A DNA stretch of 41,931 nt from Prevotella sp. (GTDB taxonomy: Bacteria > Bacteroidota > Bacteroidia > Bacteroidales > Bacteroidaceae): NCBI GenBank assembly GCA_024680755.1, contig JAILBT010000096.1, forward strand, positions 1 through 41,931, written 5' to 3'. A program made the position numbers and the translations under genes. Position 1 is the stretch's first letter; every line of letters starts with the position of its first letter. Under the pieces are notes generated by a model. The model was given only the letters and a program-made list of their open reading frames with translations, was not told the origin of the DNA and searched no databases. Below are positions 21,200-29,280 of this stretch, one piece after another.

Positions 21200-22369
21200 A
21201 TGAAAAAAACAAGAACAGACAGGTGGGTGGCTGTGGCCGGCATTGCGGCCTTGCTGGCATCGTGCAGCGGACACCAGTTTCATGTAGAGGGCAGCATCAG
21301 CGGTGCCAAGGATTCGACACTCAGGCTTGAGCTGGTGGGCATAGACGATGTGACAGAGCTGTCCTCTGTACGCTTAGGCAGCGACGGCAGCTTCAGTCTG
21401 TCGGGCGAGGCACCGACGGCGGGTCCGGAGTTCTACCGCCTGCGCATAGCAGACCAGATAGTCAATCTGGCCATTGACAGCACTGAGACTGTGGTCATAC
21501 GCGGACAGTGGCCCAACCTGGCTTCAACCTACGAGGTGGCCGACACAGGGCAGAACGCCCGGATACGCGAGCTTGCGCTCATGCAGATACGCCTGCAGGA
21601 CAGCGTCATTGCCCTGACGCGTCGCGGTGGCATTAGTCCCTCGCAGCTGCAGCAGACCGTGGCCGACATGGTTGAGAGACACAAGCATGAGGTCACGACA
21701 CGCTATATCTTTACCCAACCCTGGAGCGCCAGTGCGTATTTTGCACTTTTTCAGACTATTGGCAATTCGCTTATCTTCAATCCGCGTACAGACGCTGCCG
21801 ATGTCCGCGTGTTTGCTGCCGTGGCTACATCGTGGGACACCTATCATCCCGGAACGGCGCGCACGGAGAACCTGCACAGCATAGCCCTGGAAGGAATGAG
21901 GCAGACCGCACGCCGCCAGCCGGCCGCAGGCGCGGGTCAGGCTGGCGGACGCGAAATCGTGGTCGAGACAGGCTCGATAGACATCGGTCTGAAGGATAAG
22001 GCAGGTCGTGAGCGGCATCTGCACGAGCTGAAGGGGCAGGTAGTGATGCTCGACTTCCATGTCTTTGCCCAGCAGGAGAGCACGGAGCGCATACTGCTTT
22101 TGCAGGAGCTGTATGGCAAGTACCACAGCCGTGGCTTTGAGATTTTCCAGGTGTCGCTCGACCTTGACCGTCATTTTTGGCGGCAGCGCACCGAGGCCTT
22201 GCCCTGGGTGTGCGTTCGCGACGACGATGCTCTCGACTCGCGCTACCTGCCCATGTACAATGTGCAGAGCCTGCCAGAGTTCTTCCTCATCGACCGCGAC
22301 GGCAATCTGGTGAAGCGTTCGCTACAGATAGACGACATCGACAAGGAGATTCAGCAGCTATTGAGGTAG
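21200..22369 (+). CDS. TlpA-like thioredoxin-fold lipoprotein without the CxxC active site
   Basis: The 389-residue protein has a lipoprotein signal ending ALLASC (Cys22). The first domain (about 25-120) is a DUF4369-like beta domain, with FHVEGSISGAKDSTLRLELV and ADQIVNLAIDST. A helical linker follows. The C-terminal AhpC/TSA-type thioredoxin fold (about 255-389) reads LKGQVVMLDFHVFAQQESTE, FEIFQVSLDLD and VQSLPEFFLIDRDGN, including the conserved cis-Pro region. Where active TlpA proteins read WASWCGPC, this one reads HVFAQQES, so both redox cysteines are missing. It probably binds or senses rather than exchanging disulfides; this is inference. It ends with a 12-bp convergent overlap with the GH2 gene. 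Confidence 0.82.
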   Translation: MKKTRTDRWVAVAGIAALLASCSGHQFHVEGSISGAKDSTLRLELVGIDDVTELSSVRLGSDGSFSLSGEAPTAGPEFYRLRIADQIVNLAIDSTETVVIRGQWPNLASTYEVADTGQNARIRELALMQIRLQDSVIALTRRGGISPSQLQQTVADMVERHKHEVTTRYIFTQPWSASAYFALFQTIGNSLIFNPRTDAADVRVFAAVATSWDTYHPGTARTENLHSIALEGMRQTARRQPAAGAGQAGGREIVVETGSIDIGLKDKAGRERHLHELKGQVVMLDFHVFAQQESTERILLLQELYGKYHSRGFEIFQVSLDLDRHFWRQRTEALPWVCVRDDDALDSRYLPMYNVQSLPEFFLIDRDGNLVKRSLQIDDIDKEIQQLLR

Positions 22370-24847
22370 GACAAAGCGGGCTGTTTCCAGCAGCGGCGAG
22401 CTGACTTCCACCTGTGTGGGCTTAGTGTCGGCGGTGTTGCAGCTGATGTATGCCACCATGCGCCCACCGTGCAGTCGCAGTCTGTCAGCCGGGCGATAGG
22501 CAGGAGCATAGCGCAGCGGCGTGGGTCCCTGCATGTTGCCGTTCTCCAAGCCCAGCAGCCAGCCGCCACCTGAGACGCGCACCGTCACTTCGTTGTCGGC
22601 CAGCCGCACCTGGTGCCCGGCCTCGTCCTTAGCCGTGATGAGCAACATGACAACCTGAGTTTTACCCGCGGCCGACATGTCGGCCGCCTTTGTTATAGCC
22701 TCTACATGCAGTGCCACGGGGCGGTCTGAGGTATGCATCTCATGGGCTGCCACCACCTTGCCGCCGCTCAGCCCCTCGGCCCGCAGCGTGCCCGGGCTGT
22801 ATGTCAGGTCCCAGTAGCGAATGTCGGTGTCTGCGTCGTGCTGGAGCGTTGCCTCCACGGGCTGGCCGTTGAGCGTGAGTCGCAGCTCCGGCGTGTTAGC
22901 ATAGCATACAACGCGCACGCGCTGTCCGGGGCGGAACTGCCAGACATCGTCGGCGTATGGCGACACATAGCTGCGGCGGTTTGTCTCGCCGCGCCTGCCT
23001 TCTGGCAGGGCGTATGCCCCTATGTAGCATGTGGGCTGGGGGCTCCACAGCATGGCCCTGTACCAGCCCATCGGCTTGCGCTGTCCGGCCAGGTCAAGCA
23101 GTCCGGCGCTGCTGCCGCGGGCCGGCCACACTCCGCTCTCGCCCAGATAGTCGATGCCGGTCCAAAGAAACTGTCCGAAGATATGTTCCTTGTCGCGCAC
23201 GGCCAGCCACGACGGCAGGTCGTGGCGGTTTTCCGAGCCGTAGATGACGCGGGTGGGGTAGAGGCTGTGGTCCTCGTCGTAGCGGCTCTCGGTATAGTTG
23301 TAGCCCACGACGTCAACGGCCTGTGGGTAGAGTGTCTGGTTTGACATGACCACGCCGGCCAGCGCACCCGTCACGGGTCGCGAGCCGTCGATGTCCCGCA
23401 CCACGCGTGCCAGGCGCTGGGCTATCAGGCCTATGCGCTCGGCATTGGGCTGCTCGGGCTTATAGCCTCCGTACATGGGCTGTGTTATGCTCGTCCCCTT
23501 GAGCACGGGGTGGGAATAGGGGTCGTTGGGGTAGTCCACCTCGTTGCCTATGCTCCACAGAAACACCGAGGGGTGGCAGCGGTCTCGTCGCACCATGTCG
23601 GCCACGTCGCGTTCTATCCACTGCTCGAAATATGTGTATGTGCCCTGGAAGCCCGGCCGGCCCTGGTTCCAGCCCTTCAGCCACTTGCGCTTGGGAAACT
23701 CCCACTCGTCGCTGGCCTCGTCCATGACAAGCAGTCCCAGCTCGTCGCACAGGTCGTAGAGCTCGGGCGTGTGGGGGTTGTGGCTCAGTCGGATAGCGTT
23801 GACACCTATCGCCTTGAGTTCTGTCAGCCTCTGCCGCCACACGGCGGCAGGCACGGCCGTGCCCAGCACGCCGGCATCGTCGTGAACGCATACGCCCAGC
23901 ACCTTGGTCTGCCGCTCGTTCAGGTAGAAACCGTGGTCTGCCGAGAAGCGCAGGGTGCGCAGTCCGGCTTTGACCTCGCTGCGGTCTGTCTCCTTTCCGT
24001 TGGCCTCGAGCCGCGTGGTCAGGGTGTAGAGAGTGGGGCGCTCCAAAGACCAGCGCTGTGGCTTCTTGATGGTCAGCCTGACGGTCTTCTTCTCTTGCGG
24101 AGCGATGGGCGTGACGGTCTGTGCCACGGTGTTTCCCTCGGCATCCTGCATGGTCACTATGGCTTTCAGCTTTAGGCTGCCCTTGTCGGCCCGCTCGTCG
24201 CAGGTCTCAACGTCCACATCCACCACAGCTTTGCTGTTGCTGATGCTCTGTAGCCTGTAGGCTGTGCCCCAGGGGGCGAGGTGCACCTGTGGTGCGCTGA
24301 CTATCCACACGTTGCGGTTGATGCCTGAGCCGGTGTACCACCGTGCGTCGGCGTCGTCGCTGTGATCGACATGCACGGCCAGCATCTGCCGGCCTGATGG
24401 CAGCAGGTGTGGCGTCAGGTCATAGTAGAAGGTAGCAAATCCGCTGGGCCGGCGGCCCAGCAGTTGTCCGTTGATATACACCTCAGAGTGGTTATATACT
24501 CCGTCGAAGCATACATAGTAGCAGCGTCCGGGTTCGGGTGTCAGCTGCAGGTGCTTGCGATACCATGCCGCGCCGCCGGGCAGGTAGCCCTGACACGAGC
24601 CCTTGTCTGGCGACATGGGCAGCTCCACGCCCCAGTCGTGGGGCAGGTTGACGCGTCGCCATCGCTTGTCGTCGTAGTCGGCTTCCGCCATCTCGGGCGA
24701 CAGGCGGACGTTCCAGGCAGAGTCGGCGCGCAGGAAGAGCCAGTCGGCGTTGATGCTTTCAGCATGGCCGAACGACAGTTGTGCCGTAGCGCTCTGTGCA
24801 GTCAGCAGCAGAGTTGTCAGCACAAGGGGGTAGCTAAGTCTTCTCAT
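22358..24847 (-). CDS. Secreted glycoside hydrolase family 2 (beta-galactosidase-like)
   Basis: The 829-residue protein has a signal peptide (about 1-22, ending SATAQ). The GH2 order is sugar-binding jelly roll (LPHDWGVELP, WYRKHLQL, VYINGQLLGRRPSGF), immunoglobulin-like domain, then TIM barrel. The barrel includes IRLSHNPHTPELYDLCDELG, the acid/base glutamate in WSIGNEVDYP (about residue 434) and the nucleophile in YGSENRHD (about 537). Two C-terminal beta domains follow. GH2 retaining enzymes usually release beta-galactose, beta-glucuronate or beta-mannose; the substrate here is unresolved, and galactan side chains of pectin are plausible. The start at 24847 is fixed by the signal peptide. 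It is the last gene of a possible thioesterase-tlpA-GH2 set. Confidence 0.88.
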   Translation of the reverse strand: MRRLSYPLVLTTLLLTAQSATAQLSFGHAESINADWLFLRADSAWNVRLSPEMAEADYDDKRWRRVNLPHDWGVELPMSPDKGSCQGYLPGGAAWYRKHLQLTPEPGRCYYVCFDGVYNHSEVYINGQLLGRRPSGFATFYYDLTPHLLPSGRQMLAVHVDHSDDADARWYTGSGINRNVWIVSAPQVHLAPWGTAYRLQSISNSKAVVDVDVETCDERADKGSLKLKAIVTMQDAEGNTVAQTVTPIAPQEKKTVRLTIKKPQRWSLERPTLYTLTTRLEANGKETDRSEVKAGLRTLRFSADHGFYLNERQTKVLGVCVHDDAGVLGTAVPAAVWRQRLTELKAIGVNAIRLSHNPHTPELYDLCDELGLLVMDEASDEWEFPKRKWLKGWNQGRPGFQGTYTYFEQWIERDVADMVRRDRCHPSVFLWSIGNEVDYPNDPYSHPVLKGTSITQPMYGGYKPEQPNAERIGLIAQRLARVVRDIDGSRPVTGALAGVVMSNQTLYPQAVDVVGYNYTESRYDEDHSLYPTRVIYGSENRHDLPSWLAVRDKEHIFGQFLWTGIDYLGESGVWPARGSSAGLLDLAGQRKPMGWYRAMLWSPQPTCYIGAYALPEGRRGETNRRSYVSPYADDVWQFRPGQRVRVVCYANTPELRLTLNGQPVEATLQHDADTDIRYWDLTYSPGTLRAEGLSGGKVVAAHEMHTSDRPVALHVEAITKAADMSAAGKTQVVMLLITAKDEAGHQVRLADNEVTVRVSGGGWLLGLENGNMQGPTPLRYAPAYRPADRLRLHGGRMVAYISCNTADTKPTQVEVSSPLLETARFVLPQ

Positions 24848-24948
24848 GTTTTGTGGTTCTTTTTGTGTGTTTGGTGATTCGTTGTCGGCATCGGACATGA
24901 CACAACGTGCTGCCACGTTGCGGCCGCGGCTACCTCATGGTCTCTGCG

Positions 24949-25938
24949 TCATTCTTGAAACAGCTCAGCCAGCTTCTGCCCCAGTGCTTCGCCCCTTAGG
25001 TCCACGGCCACTATCTTTCCCTGAGGGTCGAGCAGTATGCTGGCCGGTATGCTGTTGATGCCATACACCTCGTGAGCAGCGCAGCCCCAGCCTTTCAGGT
25101 CAGACATCTGCGGCCATTTCATGCCCAGCGATTCTATTCCCCTTACCCAAGCGTCGTGGTTCTGGTCGAACGACACACCCACCACGTTGAACCCCTTGTC
25201 GTGGTATTTCTCGTAGCAGGCCACCACGTTGGGCATCTCCATTCGGCATGGTCCGCACCAAGATGCCCAGAAATCGACCAGCACATATTGTCCCCGGCCG
25301 CAGTAGTCGCTCAGTCGCACCTGGCGTCCCTTGGTGTCGTTCATGGTCAGTTCGCGGAACATGGTGCCCGGACGTCGCAGCGCCAGCGATGCCATGCGCG
25401 CCTTGACCCGTCTGACCAGTGGGCTGTCCAGGTAGCTGCCGCCCTGGTTGAGCAACAACTCCGTCTGTTCATAGCTGAAGGTATTTGCCCCCACGAGCAG
25501 CATCAGCGCCCCGAGGTCGTTGTCTGTGTTCTTGCTGATGAGCGCCATCATCTGGCTGCTGTTCTGTCCGCTGTTGTTGCCGGCCAGCTGCATGAAGGTG
25601 GTCAGCTGCTTGTTCATCTCACCGCCGGTAGCTACGTCGGTGTTCATGTCGAGGGTCAGCTCGGCCGCGTCAACCACGAAATAGCCATACAGGCCGCCGC
25701 GTCTGTCGTGTGCCACCATGACGGTGCCGGTCTCGGCCTCGCCACGGACTATGGCCTCGCCGCCGCTGGCTTTCGCGCTGCCGGGCGTGTTGTCGGTCAG
25801 GCTGCCCCATGTTATCTCGTCTGCCTGTGGGCTTGCGGTTATCTTTACCGTGAATTGTTGCAGGCCAGCCAGCGCCGGCAGCACGCTCTGTAATAGTAAA
25901 AACAGAACTGTCTGAGTGATTTTTGTAGCTTGTTTCAT
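24949..25938 (-). CDS. TlpA-family thioredoxin-like protein, exported
   Basis: The 329-residue protein has a signal peptide (about 1-24, ending LPALAG). A DUF4369-like N-terminal region contains FTVKITASPQADEITWGSL and YGYFVVDAAELTLDM. A C-terminal thioredoxin fold (about 195-329) has the intact active site DFWASWCGPCRMEMP near residue 228. It also has FNVVGVSFDQNHDAW and the cis-Pro motif INSIPASILLDPQGKI. Such periplasmic oxidoreductases reduce or maintain cysteine pairs in envelope proteins. The start codon at 25936-25938 touches an 18-copy 9-bp tandem array, so the ribosome-binding region is made of repeat units. It lies 101 bp before the GH2 gene, a gap that contains only a CAACGTG-ctgc-CACGTTG hairpin (24903-24920). 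Confidence 0.87.
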   Translation of the reverse strand: MKQATKITQTVLFLLLQSVLPALAGLQQFTVKITASPQADEITWGSLTDNTPGSAKASGGEAIVRGEAETGTVMVAHDRRGGLYGYFVVDAAELTLDMNTDVATGGEMNKQLTTFMQLAGNNSGQNSSQMMALISKNTDNDLGALMLLVGANTFSYEQTELLLNQGGSYLDSPLVRRVKARMASLALRRPGTMFRELTMNDTKGRQVRLSDYCGRGQYVLVDFWASWCGPCRMEMPNVVACYEKYHDKGFNVVGVSFDQNHDAWVRGIESLGMKWPQMSDLKGWGCAAHEVYGINSIPASILLDPQGKIVAVDLRGEALGQKLAELFQE

Positions 25939-26098
25939 CGGAGTAATCGGAGTAATCGGAGTGATCGGAGTAATCAGAGTAATCGGAGTAATCAGAGTAA
26001 TCGGAGTGATCGGAGTAATCAGAATAATCAGAATAATCGGAGTGATCGGAGTAATCAGAATAATCAGAATAATCGGAGTAATCAGAGAAATCGGAGTA
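25937..26098. repeat. 9-bp tandem array (18 copies) between the thioesterase and tlpA genes
   Basis: Eighteen contiguous units fit ATCNGANTR with one variant unit; most read ATCGGAGTA, ATCAGAGTA or ATCAGAATA. The array begins within the tlpA start codon and ends 14 bp before the thioesterase stop codon. The unit is a circular permutation of the groES-groEL unit family, in the opposite orientation to transcription. All frames stay open, producing spurious Ser-Asp-Tyr peptides. Confidence 0.95.
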
Positions 26099-26112
26099 AT
26101 CTGACTTACTCT

Positions 26113-26547
26113 CTACCCTTGCAGGCTGTCGCCCTCGAAGTCGCGTATGCTCTCCACCCAGTCCTCGGGCAGGGGTATGGTGGTCTGCTGCTCCAGGTCG
26201 TAGGCCACCATCACGCTGTTGCATCGGCTTTTGATCTCGAGCGTATCCACGTCGAACACCTCTTGGTAGAGGTTAAGGCTCTTGTGGCCGATTCTGCTCA
26301 CGCGTGTGCTGACGGCAATGTTTGAGTCGCCCTTCACCTGCGCCACAAAGTCGGCATCTATATGTGCCACGATGATGGCTTTCTTCGTCCAATCCACTCC
26401 GTGGCATACGTCGTAGATGTAGGCAGTCTTGGCCGTGTCGTAAAACTGGAAATAGATTGTGTTGTTCACATGGCCAAATTTGTCCACGTCGTTAAATCTC
26501 ACTTGCATCGGCACAACATGCTTTCTTGTCGTCTGTGTTGTCTCCAT
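26113..26547 (-). CDS. Hotdog-fold acyl-CoA thioesterase (4-hydroxybenzoyl-CoA thioesterase/YbgC-like)
   Basis: The 144-residue protein has the family motif MQVRFNDVDKFGHVNNTIYF near residues 14-33. The catalytic Asp lies in the DVDKFGHVNN loop, followed by FQFYDTAKTAYI. Later text DADFVAQVKGDSNIAVSTRV and KSLNLYQEVFD completes the hotdog strands. Relatives hydrolyse acyl-CoA thioesters in the cytoplasm; the acyl substrate is unknown. The start at 26547 (METTQTTRK) is preferred over an in-frame Met 22 codons upstream, which adds unconserved residues and would lie next to the promoter box. Confidence 0.88.
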   Translation of the reverse strand: METTQTTRKHVVPMQVRFNDVDKFGHVNNTIYFQFYDTAKTAYIYDVCHGVDWTKKAIIVAHIDADFVAQVKGDSNIAVSTRVSRIGHKSLNLYQEVFDVDTLEIKSRCNSVMVAYDLEQQTTIPLPEDWVESIRDFEGDSLQG

Positions 26548-26581
26548 CAATGTGTTTTTGTGATTGTTAGTTTTTGTGCTG

Positions 26582-26589
26582 CAAAAATA
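26582..26589 (-). promoter_or_regulatory. Promoter -7 box for the thioesterase gene
   Basis: TATTTTTG on the minus strand matches TAnnTTTG, about 35 bp before the chosen thioesterase start. No clear -33 TTG was seen. Confidence 0.42.
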
Positions 26590-26671
26590 AGGAAAAAGCG
26601 TGTATGGCCCCACGCCATTCCCTACATTTTAATATTATTTAAGCACCAGCCTCGGTCAGGGTGCATGTCGG

Positions 26672-26788
26672 TCATAGTATGTACAGTGCTATCACGGCAC
26701 ATGCTTCTGCGTCGGCCAGGGCATGGTGGTGTCGTTGCAGGTCATAGCCACATGCGGCAGCCACGGTGTGCAGCTGGTGGTTGGGCAA
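26672..26788 (-). pseudogene. C-terminal remnant of a DnaQ-type 3'-5' exonuclease
   Basis: In the 285-bp gap between the thioesterase and GH2 genes, the minus strand encodes LPNHQLHTVAAACGYDLQRH followed by HHALADAEACAVIALYIL and a TGA at 26672-26674. HHALADAEA is the ExoIII motif (His-x4-Asp) of DEDDh exonucleases such as the DNA polymerase III epsilon family, and LPNHQLxTVA typically precedes it. Nothing upstream in this frame resembles the ExoI and ExoII parts. The GH2 stop codon is at 26833, so at least two-thirds of the gene has been lost. The remnant is well preserved, which suggests a recent deletion or GH2 insertion. Confidence 0.72.
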
Positions 26789-26832
26789 CCCCGTTGTACC
26801 GCTGTCACGCTGCCTGCTGTGTCGTGTCCATG

Positions 26833-29172
26833 CTATTTCGCAACGGCAACGGTGTGAATGTCGAGCGTGGCTGTGGGCAGACTGCTCTTCACGCTAATCT
26901 TGATTTTGCCACTGCTGCGCTTGCTGCGCACGACAAGCAGGGCGCGTCCTTTCCATGTTTTCACCTGTGGCGACGTGGCAGGTTCGCGGTCCTTCATGTC
27001 GGCCGAGGCGAAGGCCATCAGCAGTCCCTGACCTTTCACTGCGGCTTCGCACTGTATAGCGGCATCAGGGCATACGTTGTCTTGGCTGTCCACCACCTCA
27101 AGGGTGATGAAGGCGAGGTCTTGTCCGTCGGCATTGATGCTTGTCCTGTCGGTGGTCAGCCGCAGTCTGGCCGGCTTGCCGGCGGTGCTGAGTGCGACGG
27201 TCTTGCCGTTGGCTTCGGCGCGCAGTGTTCCGGCCTGGTAAGGCACGCTGAACACGGCTTTGTATTGTGTCTGTCGGTCAACCTTCTGCCTGCCCACCAG
27301 TCTGTCGTTCAGGTAGAGCACTGCCTCAGACGCTTTCGTATAGACTTCCACCTCTATGGGCTTGCCTTCCCAGCCTTCCCAGTTCCACGACTCCCATGTG
27401 GGCCACACGCTCCATTGTGTCTCGTGTATTTCGCCACGGTAGTTGTCAGGCTCTCTTACGGCCATGTAGAGTCCTGGCCGGTCGTTCCACAGCATGTCGC
27501 GATAGTGGCTGATGGGCTTGCGCCAGCCTGTCAGGTCCACGTCGCCGCAATAGGCGCCGTGCCAGTCGGGCTGTCCGCCATGCACATAATGTTCGCCGGT
27601 GCGTTCGCCGGTGTAGTAGTAGCGGCCGATGCCCGACTCGCCAAGATAGTCGAGACCTGTCCACACGATGTCGCCCACGATGTAGGGGTAGTCGTGCGCG
27701 TATGTCCAGTTGCTGAAGGCATCGCGCGGATAGCTTTCCGTCTGCCATATCACTCGCTTGGGGTCGCGTTGGTGGTCGGTGGCATGTTTGAAGATCATGT
27801 AGTTGTATCCCACGACATCGAGCACCTCGGCATGAGGGTCGTAGATTTCCCAGTCTTGGTCCCAGGCGCAGAGGGCTTCGGTCACGGGGCGTGTCTGATC
27901 CCACCGCAGTATGGCCTGTTTCAGCTGCCGTGCGGTGGTGACGACGCGTATCTCCTTGCGCTCAATCACCTCGTTGCCTATGCTCCAACTGATGATGCTG
28001 GGATGGTTGCGGTCGCGCTGCACCATGGCGGCGATGTCTTCCTGGTAGCAGGAGTCGATCAGGGTAGAGTAGTCGTATGGATTCTTCTGTGTGCGCCAGC
28101 CGTCGAAGGCTTCGCCGATGACGAGCATCCCTATCGAGTCGCAGGCATCGAGGAAGGCACGGGTGGTGGGGTTGTGACTGGTGCGGATAAGGTTGAAGCC
28201 GGCATCTTTCATCTGGCGCACCTTGCGTATCTCGGCAGCGTCGAACGCCATGGCCCCAAGCACACCGTCGTCGTGGTGGACGCAGGCACCATTGATGAGC
28301 ATGGGTTTGCCGTTGAGCATAAATCCGTTGGTGGCATCAAACGCAATAGAGCGTATGCCATAGCGTGCCGTCTGGCGGTCGATGGCAGCGCCCGACTCTT
28401 TCAGCTCGGCGCTTGCCTCGTAGAGATGAGGACTATCTGGCGACCAAAGCATGGGACGTTGCACCGTGAACGTTGCCGTGACAGTCTGCGTGCTGTGGGC
28501 CGGCACCTGTGTCTCCAACGCCTGTTGAGCACCGTGTGTTGCCCCGGGGCAATCGACCACCACCGTGGCCGAACGCACGTCGTCAGACTCGTTGGCCACG
28601 CTCACCTCTACCTGCACCGTGGCCTGGCTGGCTGATACGCCGGCTGTTGTCACGAACACTCCATGCTCGGCTATGTGCAGTGCAGGCATGGTCTGTAGCC
28701 AGACATGGCGGTATATACCGGAACCTGAATACCAGCGGCAGTTTGGCTGCTGGCTGTTGTCCACCCGCACCGCCACCGTGTTCACAGGCTTATGACCTCT
28801 GTTCAGATAGGGTGTGATGTCCACCGTGAACGGTGTGTAGCCATAGCCGTGCTGACCGGCCTTCTGGCCGTTGACATAGACCTCGGCTCTCTGGTAAACG
28901 CCCTCAAAGTGGAGCTTTACCTTCTCACCTGTGGGTGTACAGAAGGTCTTCTTATATTCGCCTTTTCCGCCCTGAAACCATCCTCCACCGGTGCCGGTGG
29001 CGCCGGTGGAGGGGTCTGGAGCGTCGTAGATGTCCCAATCGTGTGGCAGGTCCACCGTCTGGCTGTTGCCGTTGCGCGTGAACAGCCATCCGCTGTCGAA
29101 GAGTTGCACGGTCTGGGCCACGACGCCCAGCCCTATACTGAGCAACGCAGAAAGCATTGCGGTTCGTTTCAT
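26833..29172 (-). CDS. Secreted glycoside hydrolase family 2 (beta-galactosidase-like)
   Basis: The 779-residue protein has a signal peptide (about 1-19, ending GVVAQ). The GH2 layout begins with SGWLFTRNGNSQTVDLPHDW and GGGWFQGGKGEYKKTF, then VYVNGQKAGQHGYGYTPF. The catalytic barrel has LIRTSHNPTTRAFLDACDSI, the acid/base in WSIGNEVIER (about residue 400) and the nucleophile in WQTESYP (about 478). The C-terminus has an invasin/Ig-like domain. It differs greatly from the other GH2 enzyme in the window, so the two probably cleave different linkages. The start at 29172 begins the signal peptide; an in-frame Met 11 codons earlier is less likely. It lies 108 bp after the flavodiiron gene stop, with no promoter seen. 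Confidence 0.87.
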   Translation of the reverse strand: MKRTAMLSALLSIGLGVVAQTVQLFDSGWLFTRNGNSQTVDLPHDWDIYDAPDPSTGATGTGGGWFQGGKGEYKKTFCTPTGEKVKLHFEGVYQRAEVYVNGQKAGQHGYGYTPFTVDITPYLNRGHKPVNTVAVRVDNSQQPNCRWYSGSGIYRHVWLQTMPALHIAEHGVFVTTAGVSASQATVQVEVSVANESDDVRSATVVVDCPGATHGAQQALETQVPAHSTQTVTATFTVQRPMLWSPDSPHLYEASAELKESGAAIDRQTARYGIRSIAFDATNGFMLNGKPMLINGACVHHDDGVLGAMAFDAAEIRKVRQMKDAGFNLIRTSHNPTTRAFLDACDSIGMLVIGEAFDGWRTQKNPYDYSTLIDSCYQEDIAAMVQRDRNHPSIISWSIGNEVIERKEIRVVTTARQLKQAILRWDQTRPVTEALCAWDQDWEIYDPHAEVLDVVGYNYMIFKHATDHQRDPKRVIWQTESYPRDAFSNWTYAHDYPYIVGDIVWTGLDYLGESGIGRYYYTGERTGEHYVHGGQPDWHGAYCGDVDLTGWRKPISHYRDMLWNDRPGLYMAVREPDNYRGEIHETQWSVWPTWESWNWEGWEGKPIEVEVYTKASEAVLYLNDRLVGRQKVDRQTQYKAVFSVPYQAGTLRAEANGKTVALSTAGKPARLRLTTDRTSINADGQDLAFITLEVVDSQDNVCPDAAIQCEAAVKGQGLLMAFASADMKDREPATSPQVKTWKGRALLVVRSKRSSGKIKISVKSSLPTATLDIHTVAVAK

Positions 29173-29280
29173 ATATCTACATGCTTTTGAGGTATATATA
29201 ACCAATAGTTAAACCGAAGCTAACACATGCCTTCACCTTTGTGCAACTATGCATCTACAGGTATGCCGGTTGTTGTCTGG

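Noticed and set aside
24903..24920. Hairpin CAACGTG-ctgc-CACGTTG as terminator of tlpA
   Set aside because: No T-run follows on the minus strand, so it is noted only as a small palindrome.
25937..26098. Ser-Asp-Tyr repeat protein encoded by the array
   Set aside because: All frames are open only because the 9-bp unit contains no stop. The array lies between a thioesterase stop and a tlpA start.
26362..28635. 757-codon plus-strand reading frame opposite the GH2 and thioesterase genes
   Set aside because: It crosses a gene boundary and a pseudogene, and its translation has no recognisable motif. Both opposing genes have clear catalytic motifs.
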